A stretch of DNA of 64,000 bases from Liolophura sinensis (taxonomy: Eukaryota; Mollusca; Polyplacophora; Chitonida; Chitonidae): assembly GCF_032854445.1 (NCBI RefSeq), contig NW_027017953.1:2501-66500 (forward strand). The letters are read 5' to 3'. The translations under genes and the position numbers were made by a program. Positions 45,357-54,281 of the stretch are shown in pieces (within the stretch, counting starts at the first letter, position 1; the number at the start of each line of letters is the position of its first letter). Below the pieces are notes generated by a model that saw only the letters and a program-made list of their open reading frames with translations, was not told the origin of the DNA and did no database searches.

Positions 45357-46317
45357 CTACAGCACGGGTTCATTAGAATTTGTGACAGAGCGCCCAAGCC
45401 GATATATCTCTAGAGACCACACAGGATCAGTCGCGCGACGGCGACAGCCCTCCAGCTCTCCAGGCTGATAGAGATAACGAACGCCAACACCCTCGGGGAT
45501 CTTCCGCTCATTAAGTCCAACGGGACGACCTGGAACCGTCGAGAAAGGCTTATGGGGAACCTCTTTTGCCTTGATGGCGTCTTTCGGCTTTTTACCGATC
45601 AGTCTCGTTGTCTCGTTATTCAGAGCGGCCACAACAGAGGGCAGCCGAGCCACCCATTCAGTAGACCGGTGTTCGGGAGGGAGGCACATCTCCTGGGCGT
45701 ACTGATGTCCAAAGAGCCGCTCAGCCAGAGTACGGTTGAAACGCTCCACTATGCCTTGGTCTCGGTGGATATCCTCGCGGCCTTGGCGGACTGTGACATC
45801 GTGTTTGGCCAGCAGTTGGCTCACCGCACCCATAAACTCGCGCCCAGGGTCAACTTAGAGAAGCTTCGGCCATCCAAGAGGTCCCCGCTTGTAAATGCGA
45901 GAGAGAGTATCAGCGACTTCTTTGGAATCTTTAGTAGCCAGAGGTTCCGCCCCCTTGTTGCGAGAAGCGACATCAACAACTGTCAGCGCGTACTTATACA
46001 GCTTCCGGCCTCGCCGATCATGTAATAGAAATAGAAGATCGGCTTGGTGGAGGTCATTCGGCGTGGAAACATCGAACATAGGCCTCGATATTTTTCGGGG
46101 ACGAGGCAGGTATATCTGCCAGATAGCCTGCTTTTTCAGCCAAGCCCGGACCACATCTTTGGAGACTTTAGCCGCAGTGGTAAGTTTCTGGATGGCCACG
46201 AGACCCTTCCAGTACCCACGAGGGCTGTAGTAGATATTTGCCAGGCGAGCAAACACCTTACTTGCCTTGTCATCAAGGTATTCTAGCAGCCCTCTAACAG
46301 ATTTGCGACGAAAAAGA
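45357..46317 (-). pseudogene. Retroviral-type (RVE) integrase with an in-frame stop
   Basis: Minus-strand frame open from about 46317, with no obvious ATG near its start. It has a helical N-terminal part (LTTAAKVSKDVVRAWLKKQ), then the catalytic core. The first Asp is in DLHQADLLFL. An ochre TAA (45855-45857) interrupts the frame, which resumes at once with the second Asp (DPGREF). The Glu lies in DQGIVERFNRTL, 34 residues after the second Asp, the DDE spacing of this superfamily. The C-terminal part is basic and proline-rich (VGVRYLYQPGELEG), where Polinton integrases often carry a chromodomain; I cannot confirm one. The role is insertion of the element, consistent with the 5-6-bp target duplication. 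It is the last gene of the leftward block and convergent with the polymerase. Confidence 0.9.
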
Positions 46318-46424
46318 TGTTAATCATCGCGGCGTATTTGCGCACGCAGAACCACCTCACTACTAAGATCGTGCCTGCCATACGGCAAGGAGCTCGATGG
46401 CGAGTCCGGCACAGTCAGTTCGGA

Positions 46425-46875
46425 TTACTTGGTGAGTTTTGCGATTCCGTAACTCACACCCTCAACCACACACATTCCCAGGAGGACGAAGGTCATCTCG
46501 CGGTGTTTTTGATCTTCACTAGGCATCATAGAAATCGGAGAGCTGTGGCTCTGAGCCCAGCAGCGCCTCGCGTGCATCGCATGTAAGAGTTTTGCCCGTG
46601 ACCCTAGAATACTCGCGGATTGCAGCGTCGACATCCGAGAACGTTTGGACAGCGTGGCCCTGGCGGCGGAGTTCATTGTTGATCCAGTCCAAGTGCTCAG
46701 TGCGCTTTCGGGCCCATTTTTCCTGGACGGCTTGGAGCTGCTCTACAGCGCGGTCATGGCGCCTCCACTTTTGGTCGACACCGGAACTCCTCAGCATCGA
46801 AAACATATAGCTGCTCCCGCTGAAGGCCAAAGCCTTTACGAGGGCGCCGCCCATCTTCATTGCGATGGAGGCCAT
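46425..46875 (-). pseudogene. Small membrane-associated Polinton protein, frameshifted
   Basis: Starts MASIAMKMGGALVKALAFSG (ATG 46875), a hydrophobic N-terminus. A charged helical stretch follows (RHDRAVEQLQAVQEKWARKR), then a conserved-looking LSDFYD. A one-base shift there moves the rest to another frame, which ends in a hydrophobic helix (MTFVLLGMCVVEGVSYGIA) to 46425. Hydrophobic ends flanking a coiled middle suggest a membrane or virion-lining protein. The start is two bases after the stop of the upstream gene, as in a compact viral cluster. I do not know its function. Confidence 0.65.
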
Positions 46876-46877
46876 TA

Positions 46878-47117
46878 CTACTGGATTATATTGGGAGGAA
46901 GGAGCCCTTGTTTAATTAGCAGTTCCTTCGAAAACATGGCCAGGCCTACATCTGCAATGACCACGCCGACGTCACGGGGTGGTAAGTCCAGCTTCGGGAG
47001 GGATCCTTTCAGGAACATCTGGCCGAGACGAGCGTACCCAGTAGCCAGGAGAGAGACCACAGGGGCGTGGTAGGCCGCGTTGACTAGCACTTTTCCCTCA
47101 CTGGGTGGAGTAGACAT
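46878..47117 (-). CDS. Small hydrophobic Polinton protein, 79 residues
   Basis: An intact frame beginning MSTPPSEGKVLVNAAYHA with two mildly hydrophobic stretches (APVVSLLATGYARLGQMFL and VGVVIADVGLAMFSKELLI). Its start overlaps the end of the upstream gene by 20 bases and its stop is two bases from the next ATG. The tight packing supports it as a real gene despite its size. No family is recognised; a membrane-interacting virion accessory role is only a guess. Confidence 0.55.
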   Translation of the reverse strand: MSTPPSEGKVLVNAAYHAPVVSLLATGYARLGQMFLKGSLPKLDLPPRDVGVVIADVGLAMFSKELLIKQGLLPPNIIQ

Positions 47118-47604
47118 GCTGCTCTATATAGAAGGGGTCGCGACGTGTATTCAAATGGAGATTCTTTTCTTGCGGCGTGATATCTGCACCTCGTGCATGC
47201 GGCGTAATATCTGCACCTCGTGCATGTGCTGTATAGCGGCTGCGCCACACGCGTAGCAACACTAGCACTGCAAGGCTGCCAGCACCTAATAACGCCAGGG
47301 GCGCCTTCCAGTGGGTGATTTGGTGTGCCTTCGTAAAATCCGGTTCCTTCGCAAAATCTGTGGCCTCCCCCTCCTTCGTAGAATCCGGTTCCTTCGGCTG
47401 TTTCTTGGTGGAATCAGCTGCGCCAAGCAAAGCAGCCTTTGCCTCGCGAAGCTCGTCCTTGAGCTTTTCAGCCTTGGCCTTTCTCGCTGCAGCACCCGCT
47501 CGACCCGCAGCGACTTTTTGGGGATTCTTCGCAGGGCCGTCATTCGTAGAATCCGCTGTCACCCCCTCCGCTTCCTTCGGACCTTCCGGATTCGTTGTGC
47601 TCAT
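47098..47604 (-). CDS. Basic, single-membrane-segment Polinton protein
   Basis: A 168-residue frame from ATG 47604 (MSTTNPEGPKEAEG). It has a lysine/alanine-rich segment (KVAAGRAGAAARKAKAEKLK) that continues as a charged helix, then small repeats around EPDSTKEG, one membrane helix (APLALLGAGSLAVLVLLRVW) and a tail with a duplicated HARGADITP. The basic, alanine-rich part resembles DNA-condensing or core proteins in composition only. The start overlaps the end of the upstream gene by 65 bases in a different frame. It appears intact. Confidence 0.6.
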   Translation of the reverse strand: MSTTNPEGPKEAEGVTADSTNDGPAKNPQKVAAGRAGAAARKAKAEKLKDELREAKAALLGAADSTKKQPKEPDSTKEGEATDFAKEPDFTKAHQITHWKAPLALLGAGSLAVLVLLRVWRSRYTAHARGADITPHARGADITPQEKNLHLNTRRDPFYIEQHVYSTQ

Positions 47605-48165
47605 ATTCCTCCGGATCATACGGCTCATTTTTAGGACAGCAGTGGTGTTCAAATGAGCAGTGCTCAGCAGTGGTCAGCGCCATGGTTAATGGTGCCAAGT
47701 ATTTACCATAGCAGTAGTATAGCCAGCAGGTAGCACTGCTAAGCGCCTGTTCAACAAATGGGTCGGTGGCGAGCTGTGCCATGAGCATTGGTCGATTCTC
47801 GGGTGGGATTGGTAGGAGCCAGCTGGCCGCCCTTACATATGATCTCAAGAACATACCTCTGAGATCGTTAACCATCCGCACACCGAGCTTAGCCTCGTAC
47901 CGGGAGTGCAGCCTTTCAACGTCTTCGTCGCTCATGGCGTCGATCTCAGCGGCTGTTACGTCTTTTCCCAGATATCGCTTGGCCTGCCTACCCACTGCAA
48001 GTGCCGCCAGCCTATCCCTGAGCTGTCGTGCATCATCTTGTTGGCTGGGGTCGGGCTGTTGGCTTCGGCCGGGGTGTTGGCTGGGGCCGGGCTGTTGGCT
48101 TCGGCCGGGCTCCTCCTCTGCGCCCAGAATCTCGTCTATGGGCTCGTCGGTATCTGTGCTTCATA
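47540..48165 (-). CDS. Conserved-type Polinton orphan protein with Gly/Gln repeats
   Basis: The well-defined part starts around 47995 (GRQAKRYLGKDVTAAEIDAM) and runs to 47540. It has a charged helical region, LPIPPENRPMLMAQLATDPF, a cysteine/histidine-rich part (CWLYYCYGKY, EHCSFEHHCCPKNEP) and an acidic, glycine-rich tail. The frame is open further upstream through a low-complexity stretch encoded by 36-bp repeats (48010-48110, residues like GRSQQPGPSQ) to a stop near 48165. The true start is therefore upstream of 47995, possibly displaced by a one-base shift at the ATG near 48160. The Cys/His cluster could bind metal. Function unknown. Confidence 0.55.
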
Positions 48166-48182
48166 CGTAGGAGCGCCTACTT

Positions 48183-48794
48183 CTAATATATCTTAGATGT
48201 GGCGGGCGTATCAGTCATTAGCAGGGGCTTAGAATGCGGATTGTTCTTGAGCTTCTGTCAAACCTCTGCCTTTTCGCTCTCGGCCTCGATGATGTGGTTC
48301 TCCTCCAGGCATTCGTTGAACGAGTGCCGATCTTTGCAGTGGAATAAAGCCACCCACCTTGTCTGCTCGCGAAAGTCTTTGAGGACGGCGTTGTATTTCT
48401 GAGTGAGGACCCAGACGCTTTGCTTTGTTTCCCGGCCCGAGAAAGCCATGAATGACAGCATTTTTTGTTTCTTCTTCATCGCCTTCAACGCGCTACAATC
48501 ATCGATGATGTATAGGGTGGGCTCCCCCTCGAACAATCTGTAGAAAGCTCTTAGACAGTCGTTGAGCCGCTCGACGGGGCCAAAACAATAGACCTCAGGG
48601 TCAGACAGTATCCATCGCCGCCGGTACTCCTCGTTATGCTTAAGAGTGGGGCACAGGATCACAATGTGATGAAAGAAACTGCGGAAAGGGCCCTCAAGCA
48701 GGTCCAGCACGAAGACTGTTTTACCGCAGTTCGTCTGCCCACAGATAATCGCGCAGTGGGCGTCATCAATAAAGCGCGCTAACGAATCTACCAT
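48183..48794 (-). pseudogene. A32-like DNA packaging ATPase, with a stop near the end
   Basis: Minus-strand frame from ATG 48794. Walker A GQTNCGKT (residues 19-26) and Walker B LYIIDD (94-99) are intact, followed by a sensor-like SVWVLTQKYN (126-135). These features and the size fit the FtsK/HerA-superfamily packaging ATPases of Polintons and related large DNA viruses, which pump DNA into capsids. The frame stops at TGA (48258-48260), but in-frame coding-like sequence continues (LKNNPHSKPLLMTD) to TAG at 48183, so about 23 residues are probably lost. The start overlaps the end of the capsid gene by about 29 bases. Confidence 0.85.
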
Positions 48795-49937
48795 TCTGGA
48801 TGTGCAGTTTTGCGTCCATGATCACATAGAGATATACGTTCGCTGGCGTTCATCACGCGCCTCCCACTGCCATGTAGCTCGTCATCGTCGCTTGGCCGAA
48901 GGTCAAGCCAGAAGGCGTGCTTGTGCGTCAAGAACTCTTCCAGGGAGACGTCTGCCAGGCCTAAGTCTTTAACGACCCTGGCCACCTCAGTGTCCCGCTT
49001 CCGTAGGGGTGAGCTGGCAAAGAACCTCTGAACCTCGCCCCATTGTTGGTACGCCCGGGTTGTAGAAGGACTCCGACCTCCTCTTCCACGGGGTTCCTTT
49101 AGTCTCGAACAGCATGAGGGTGCCCTTCATTGCTCTCGCGGGCGTGTTCAGGTTTATGTTCCAGAGAGTATCAGACTTGTCCTTCACAAACTTTCGGTGG
49201 CGGAGAACGTGATCATACAGAATGGAGACGCCCCCGGCAAACTGGGTGCGGATCTGTCTAGCGAGCTCCTCTTCGGTGCCCATATCGAACTCCAGGATGA
49301 TGTTGTCGATGGTGTAATTCGCGTCGGCATCGTCTGTTGCCTGGATGACCCGGTCGAAATCGTTGAACGTCAGTTCGTACTCCAGTCCGTCGGCCAAGGC
49401 ACTCTGGTAGAATGGCATGTGACTATCTAGAAGCTCAAAGTCTAACGAGATATGGAACCGGCTGCCAAAGGCGCTAGCGATGGCATTTTCTCCAGTATCG
49501 TCGTCACTTGCGTCCCCCGCTCCGACTCGAAGTTTAAGCATGTTTTCGCTGCCGATGCCTTGGTAGGCCGCATTCCGCCGTTCGTTTTTGGTCAGCCATA
49601 AGTCGCCGTAGCAATGAAACACATCAGAGTCGTCGATGGACATTACCTCATTCCCGCTGATTCTGATCGTGGTTTTCTTGATTACTGCGCGTCCGAGATT
49701 ACCGACCACTGTGGCGTTCGGATCGGATGAACTGATCGTGATCGAGAAGGCCAAGCGCACGGTACCGGGCACAATGACGTCATTTGCACCGAGGTTGGGG
49801 AAGCGGACCAAGAGTTGTTGATTCTGGTCGATTGTACTCGGATTGTTGGTGACGACCAAGGACTGCCGTACACCTTGTACCACCCGAGGCTTACGGAGTG
49901 TTCTGAAAGGGATTAGCCTGCGTCCGTATGCATCCAT
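48766..49937 (-). pseudogene. Putative major capsid protein, two internal deletions
   Basis: Starts MDAYGRRLIPFRTLRKPRVV (ATG 49937). The long frame to about 49060 contains IRISGNEVMSIDDSDVFHC, FGSRFHISLDFELLDSHMPF and LEYELTFNDFDRVI, a beta-rich protein with few charges at the core. After FYNPG the frame breaks; matching sequence resumes in another frame with AYQQWGEVQRFFA and continues to LDLRPSDDDELHGSGRRV. A second gap near 48840 moves the last part to a third frame, ending VSALY at 48766. Size (~400 residues without the gaps), position next to the packaging ATPase, and composition suggest the double jelly-roll major capsid protein of Polintons. That assignment is inference, not a recognised motif. 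No full-length protein can come from this copy. Confidence 0.7.
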
Positions 49938-49980
49938 TGTTGTATTGAAGGCATAACTTGCAATGTTCAGTACGAGGATT
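49938..49980. promoter_or_regulatory. 43-bp divergent start region (capsid / coiled-coil genes)
   Basis: The two ATGs (49937 minus, 49981 plus) are separated by 43 bp, so any promoters must be bidirectional or lie within the opposing gene. No TATA-like box is obvious. Confidence 0.4.
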
Positions 49981-51238
49981 ATGGCAAACTTCGACTTTGA
50001 TAATCCGGCGTTCGACGACGCCCAAGAGGACAACAACATCGACGACGAGCAGACCCCTCTCCCTGCAGGTGATGATGTTCCCGAGCAACAAAGCCGGGTT
50101 GCGGCCGCCAGAAACCTTCAACGAGAGCTGACGCAGGCCGCCGTGAATGATTATTACGATGCCATGGCGAAGGCGGATCCCAGCCTTACCCCTTTCTTTC
50201 GCGATTACACGACGTTTGAGGTTGTCCAAGGGCGTCTGCGACTCTTGGCCCACCCCAATCTGGACATTATCAACAAACGAACAGGTGCACCGCTAGCCCT
50301 CTCAACAGTCACCAATAAAGGAGGGGTTAATGTTGTTAGGGGGGGAGGGGGGCTGGGCTTTATAGACTGGAAAAGAAGAGAACAGACATCGTTGCATCCG
50401 GCAGCAGTCAGAACTCGGTGCCGCGGCCTGGGAGGCAGATACCATGGAGCTGAAGGATTTAAGCCAACCAGCGAAAAAGGCCGCTGATGCTGTCCACACA
50501 ATGGAAACAAACTTGACGGATAGTGAGATCGGGCGGGCTCTTTCAACAATAAACGACCCTCCTCTTCCCATGCGAGAACTTCTAGGGCTTGACAAGGCAC
50601 TGCAGACCTCGGAAGGCGAACACGCGAATAACCTCGCCAAGCTGTCAAGTCTCGATAAGGACATCGCAAAACAAAAACAGAAGTTGGAAGAGGCCCCTGA
50701 TGAATTGTCCCGGCGTCGGATCGCATACCGGATAAGGAATCTCGACGACGAGAGGGTGGCCCGGCTCGACGCAGCCTCTTTAACGGCCGAAGCCCTGCAC
50801 ACGCAAATACACCGCATCAAGCAGACGATCGATTGCATCCTACACAAGGATACCACTCTGGCCGAGCGCGTCCGCACCCTGTTCCGGGAGCAGGGAATAA
50901 CCGTGGTCTCCATTCTCACGGCAATTGGGATGGCGATCTCGACACTGGGGCTAGCGATAAAGTTGGCGCCGACTGACGGGTCTGGCGGGGGCATCCAGCC
51001 AACGCCACCTCCATCCAACGGGCGTGGTCGTAAAGAATGGGTGAAAAAGCATCTCCAGTCCCTGGCGCGCGCCCTTGGCAAGCTGGCTGGGAAGGCTCCC
51101 GCTGCGATCCCGGGTATTATTGGCAGTATTGTGTCCTGGCTACTGAACCTTCTCGGGAAAGCGGCTGGGCGACTGGCCAATAATATCTGGGCTCTAGTCG
51201 TCGCAGTAGGTGGCTGTTCGCAAGTATTTAACGCATAG
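49981..51238 (+). pseudogene. Coiled-coil membrane protein of the Polinton, frameshifted
   Basis: Starts MANFDFDNPAFDD (ATG 49981) with an acidic N-terminal region, then HPNLDIINKRTGAPLALSTV. About 26 bp are missing near 50405, which shifts the frame; the intact reading of this stretch is seen in the fragment at 5880-5960. The frame from 50444 on is open and carries a long charged coiled coil (NLAKLSSLDKDIAKQKQKLE, then TAEALHTQIHRIKQTID), a hydrophobic segment (ITVVSILTAIGMAISTLGLA), a proline/glycine linker and a second hydrophobic end (IIGSIVSWLLNLLG). A rod anchored in a membrane or inner capsid surface would fit. Its true job is not known. It converges with the gene at 51228-51765, overlapping by 11 bases. 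Confidence 0.75.
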
Positions 51239-51765
51239 TCCACAGCAGCAGTAAGCCGATACCAACCCCAGCGACGACGATGGCTGTCTTCTCCGCATCG
51301 TGATTCTTTTGCTTTGGCAATAGGGGTTCTTGTTTGCCTCCGGCGGCAGCAACATGCTGAACGCGCGCGGTGGGTGGTGGGACGCTTTTTTGTGGCTCAA
51401 CGATCCCGTGGTCAGGTGCGCGCTTGTGTAAAGTGGGCGGCACTTTAACGTTCACGCCCTCATTGGCGCCTAGCTTCTGCTCTTCTGTGGGTTTTGTTGT
51501 TGTAGTTCGCCGCATGGCCGATCTGCAGAAGCATGTCGCTGGGGGCCATATATAGGCCTATGCCATATGCAATCGTTCAGGCGCTCTACGCCCGGCTGCG
51601 TGAATCCTGCGTGGATTTGTCGACAACGAACGACGCCCAAGCCTCCTCGGCGTCCTGCTCGATGTAGTCGACGTGGAGCGCTGTAGGCTTTCTAGAGAAC
51701 GACATCCTGCTCGGAACGAAGGTCCTATCGGCCTCTCTTTTGAACCTGTAAGCCTCACTGTTCAT
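51228..51765 (-). pseudogene. Deletion remnant of the conserved orphan gene
   Basis: Head and tail of the gene seen nearly complete at 4128-5219. The start at ATG 51765 (MNSEAYRFKRE) jumps after about 12 codons to the middle (PSRMSFSRKPTALHVDYI), removing about 500 bp. Near 51575 another ~200 bp is missing. The C-terminal end (51228-51515) is retained in this copy only: a proline-rich stretch followed by a membrane helix (AIVVAGVGIGLLLLWTM). The two copies together show a ~1.2-kb gene with a C-terminal membrane anchor. Confidence 0.75.
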
Positions 51766-51775
51766 CGTGGCTAAG
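51766..51775. promoter_or_regulatory. 10-bp divergent start gap
   Basis: Only ten bases separate the ATG at 51765 (minus) from the ATG at 51776 (plus). The equivalent gap in the other copy is 17 bp (4111-4127). Transcription signals must overlap coding sequence. Confidence 0.4.
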
Positions 51776-52435
51776 ATGTTCATCACATTGACTGACATTC
51801 TAAATGGGGCACAGCACACGCTGCCTCATGCCCTTAACAACCTCGACGGCCGCCTTAAAACCGCCCTTCGCGAGATAACATTCTACCCGAACTGGGTGAA
51901 TATCCCAACCGGAGTGGGCTTCTTGCTTGATGGCAAACATGTTGAAGTGCCGACGGGCTACTACAATGTCTGTATGCTGGACAAGGGTATATTCCGCCCG
52001 CATGGGGTTTCTCTGGAAATGAATGAAGCTACGGGCCGTCTAGTCCTTACCCTCCCCAGAAATGCCATCATAACGCTCCTAGAGCTTGCCCCAAATTTAG
52101 GGTTCTCCAACGGGAATATGCCTAGAGAGGGGACTGTGGAAGGTGATAAGCCATCTAACTTGGTCCCGCAAAAAGAAGCCTTCGTGCATTTAGATGAACT
52201 GAGCACCTCAGAAAACGTGAGAATAACCTCAGGTTTCAGTGTCGGTTCCACACTACTTCAGGCCATCGCCGTGACTGGTGAAGGGATAAACTGCGGGAAG
52301 ACGGTTTCATTTTCCAACCCACAGTACAAAACCTTGCGCGCCGACTATATAACGCACTTGACCGTGGTACTTTTAGATAAAGACGGCAAGTATATGAATG
52401 TAGGGTACCTCAGTGCTACCTTAGAAATACAATGA
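51776..52435 (+). CDS. Putative minor capsid / penton-type protein, intact
   Basis: A 219-residue uninterrupted frame from ATG 51776 (MFITLTDILNGAQHTLPHAL). An upstream GTG would add three residues; ATG is chosen because the other copy conserves it. Beta-strand-like alternation is seen in GVGFLLDGKHVEVPTGYYNV and RLVLTLPRNAIITLLELAP, and the conserved ending is VGYLSATLEIQ. Size, gene order and composition suggest the single jelly-roll minor capsid (penton) protein of Polintons, by inference only. Its TGA overlaps the next ATG as ATGA. It is the only larger structural-type gene without a lesion in this element. Confidence 0.6.
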   Translation: MFITLTDILNGAQHTLPHALNNLDGRLKTALREITFYPNWVNIPTGVGFLLDGKHVEVPTGYYNVCMLDKGIFRPHGVSLEMNEATGRLVLTLPRNAIITLLELAPNLGFSNGNMPREGTVEGDKPSNLVPQKEAFVHLDELSTSENVRITSGFSVGSTLLQAIAVTGEGINCGKTVSFSNPQYKTLRADYITHLTVVLLDKDGKYMNVGYLSATLEIQ

Positions 52436-53268
52436 GTATGTTGGACGCAGCCGGACCCAGGTCTGTGTGCCTGTCTTTAAGCGACTTGGCAGATGTGTCG
52501 GAGTTCGAACTTCAAGGCCACGAAGGTAAAATCTACGCCTTCCAGTTTCAAAGTGGCAAGTACAACCGCAAAAAGATACGGGGGGGGGGGGGGGGGCAAG
52601 CAGAACCTACCACGTTTGCTTCCCTTGAAGATGTCTCATCCTCTGCAGAGCAAGAGCGCAGGTCGCCGTCTGAGGTGATTGAAGAACAAAAACTCTCATT
52701 AATTCGCCTCTAAGACCGCTTTCTTCTTACCAGAGCTCGCGACCCCGATTGGTTGATATATGTGAAAGTGACCCCGATATCGGTCCAGCTCACTAGGGCC
52801 GATGTGAAAAAAGTTTTCAACTCCGGAAACTATTTCGTGTCGTACGTACCAGCCAGCAGCTGTTATCTAGATCGGGACAGAAGAGGCCGCTTCGTACTAA
52901 TGTCGAGGCTGGGAGAGCCCGTGCGTCTTACCGCGCAAACCGATTTTAAGGCCGCACTACTACTAAACCCTGGATCTATACTCATCTTCGACCTCATACT
53001 TGGCGCGGGCAGTCGCCGTTGCACTTTGATTACCGGGGTGAAAATAAGGTGGCCTGCGGAGCACGATACAAAGGATTTCAGACTTATGATCAAATTACCG
53101 GCCCAGGGCGACCCAGTCATCCGGAGCTCTCTCGAGGATATACGAGTCGTCGCAGGGGGCGTTTTAAATCTCAATGCAATCAATTTAGAGTGCGGCATAG
53201 GCCTTCGCCGCTTTCGTGTTAGTAGCCCCGATGACAATTTAGAGCTAACCGACGTTATTGATTCGTAG
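52432..53268 (+). pseudogene. Putative capsid-associated protein with one in-frame stop and a G-run
   Basis: Starts at ATG 52432 (MSMLDAAGPRSVCLSLSDLA), overlapping the upstream stop. A G-run of about 18 at 52579-52596 encodes a glycine stretch, a slippage-prone site where the other copy has shifted frame. TAA at 52711-52713 replaces a GAA codon still present in the fragment (2657-3476). Beyond it the frame is open to 53268 with DWLIYVKVTPISVQL, VKKVFNSGNYFVSYVP, LNPGSILIFDLILGAG and RRFRVSSPDDNLELTDV. Predicted length without the stop is 278 residues, beta-rich. Function unknown; context suggests a virion component. Confidence 0.7.
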
Positions 53269-53278
53269 GACGGACAAT

Positions 53279-53995
53279 ATGGGGCGACTGTACCCGACGA
53301 TCATGGATGAAGACTCCTTGCCGCCGGACGGTGCGGCGCCGACAATTACGGATGACCACCCCTTGGCCCCGACCACGCTGACGATTATGGTTGAAAATCC
53401 CTTGGCCCCGACCGCGCCGCCGGAGAGCGTGGCGCTCGCCCATCGCCTGCAGTATATCAGCGAAGTACAGAGGCAGCTTGAATCTGAGCGAGATCTCCGC
53501 CGGGCCTTGTACAAAAAGTACCAGCGTGGTGTCTTGGCCACCGAGGCCCTTGATTCAGCCATGCTCATGGCCGGTTTAGGCCTAGGGGTTGCAGGCGTGG
53601 GGCTACTCACAACGATAATTGCAACCCCTGCTGTCTTGGCCATGGAAGCTGCGGCCCTAGCTTGCGGTGTCTTAAATGTCGCCTGATAATCCGTTAGCCG
53701 CCGACTTCACGCAAAGGCCAAGAAACATAACGATATACAGCTGTTGGCTGAGGCCAAACTTAACAGCATCCGTGCGCAGGTATCTACGGCATTATCTGAT
53801 GGTGTTATTTCGGACGTAGAGTTCAAGCAAGTCGTTCAGGAGCTCAAGAACTACTCTGATCTGAAGCAGGAGATACGCGCTAAGTCTCGTAAGGCATTCA
53901 ACGCCGTAGAGATCGATGAAAGCACGAAAGAACAGCTTATAGATCGAGGCCGAAAACTAGCTCGGCATGAGCTTAAAAACGCTCTTTCCGAATGA
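53279..53995 (+). pseudogene. Two-part membrane protein gene with adjacent stops
   Basis: Starts MGRLYPTIMDED (ATG 53279). It has a proline/aspartate-rich N-terminus with imperfect repeats (PLAPTTLTIM / PLAPTAPPES), then a charged segment (QLESERDLRRALYKKYQRG) and a strong membrane segment (MAGLGLGVAGVGLLTTIIA). Two consecutive stops at 53684-53689 interrupt a frame that otherwise continues in phase (VSRRLHAKAKKHNDIQLLAE) into a helical C-terminal domain ending KLARHELKNALSE at 53995. In the fragment the same place is broken by a one-base shift instead, so both halves originally formed one ~238-residue protein. A virion membrane or inner-capsid protein is plausible; no family is recognised. 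Confidence 0.7.
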
Positions 53996-54281
53996 TGTTC
54001 TGGGGAGGTGCCCAGGGCAACCCCCATGCTATGTCTCGAGAGCCCCGGGGGCAGGGCATTAGCCAGGATCTGACAATAGGGCGTCCAAAAGGCAGGGGGT
54101 TTTGGGGCCGCCGTTTGAGGCCCCCGTAAATAAGCAGGGGGTCTGCCGCCGGAGACATTTTATCGCCACTGTATCTTTGAAAATCAAGACCTTTTAATAG
54201 CTTTAATTGCTATTATATCACTGGAAATAATGTATTACTATTGGACCCCAAGAAATTGACAGTTTTTAGGGGCACCCAATA

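Noticed and set aside
50302-51243. A 313-codon minus-strand frame opposite the coiled-coil gene
   Set aside because: It is antisense to a gene supported by two copies, with arginine/serine-rich shadow composition and no recognisable motif.
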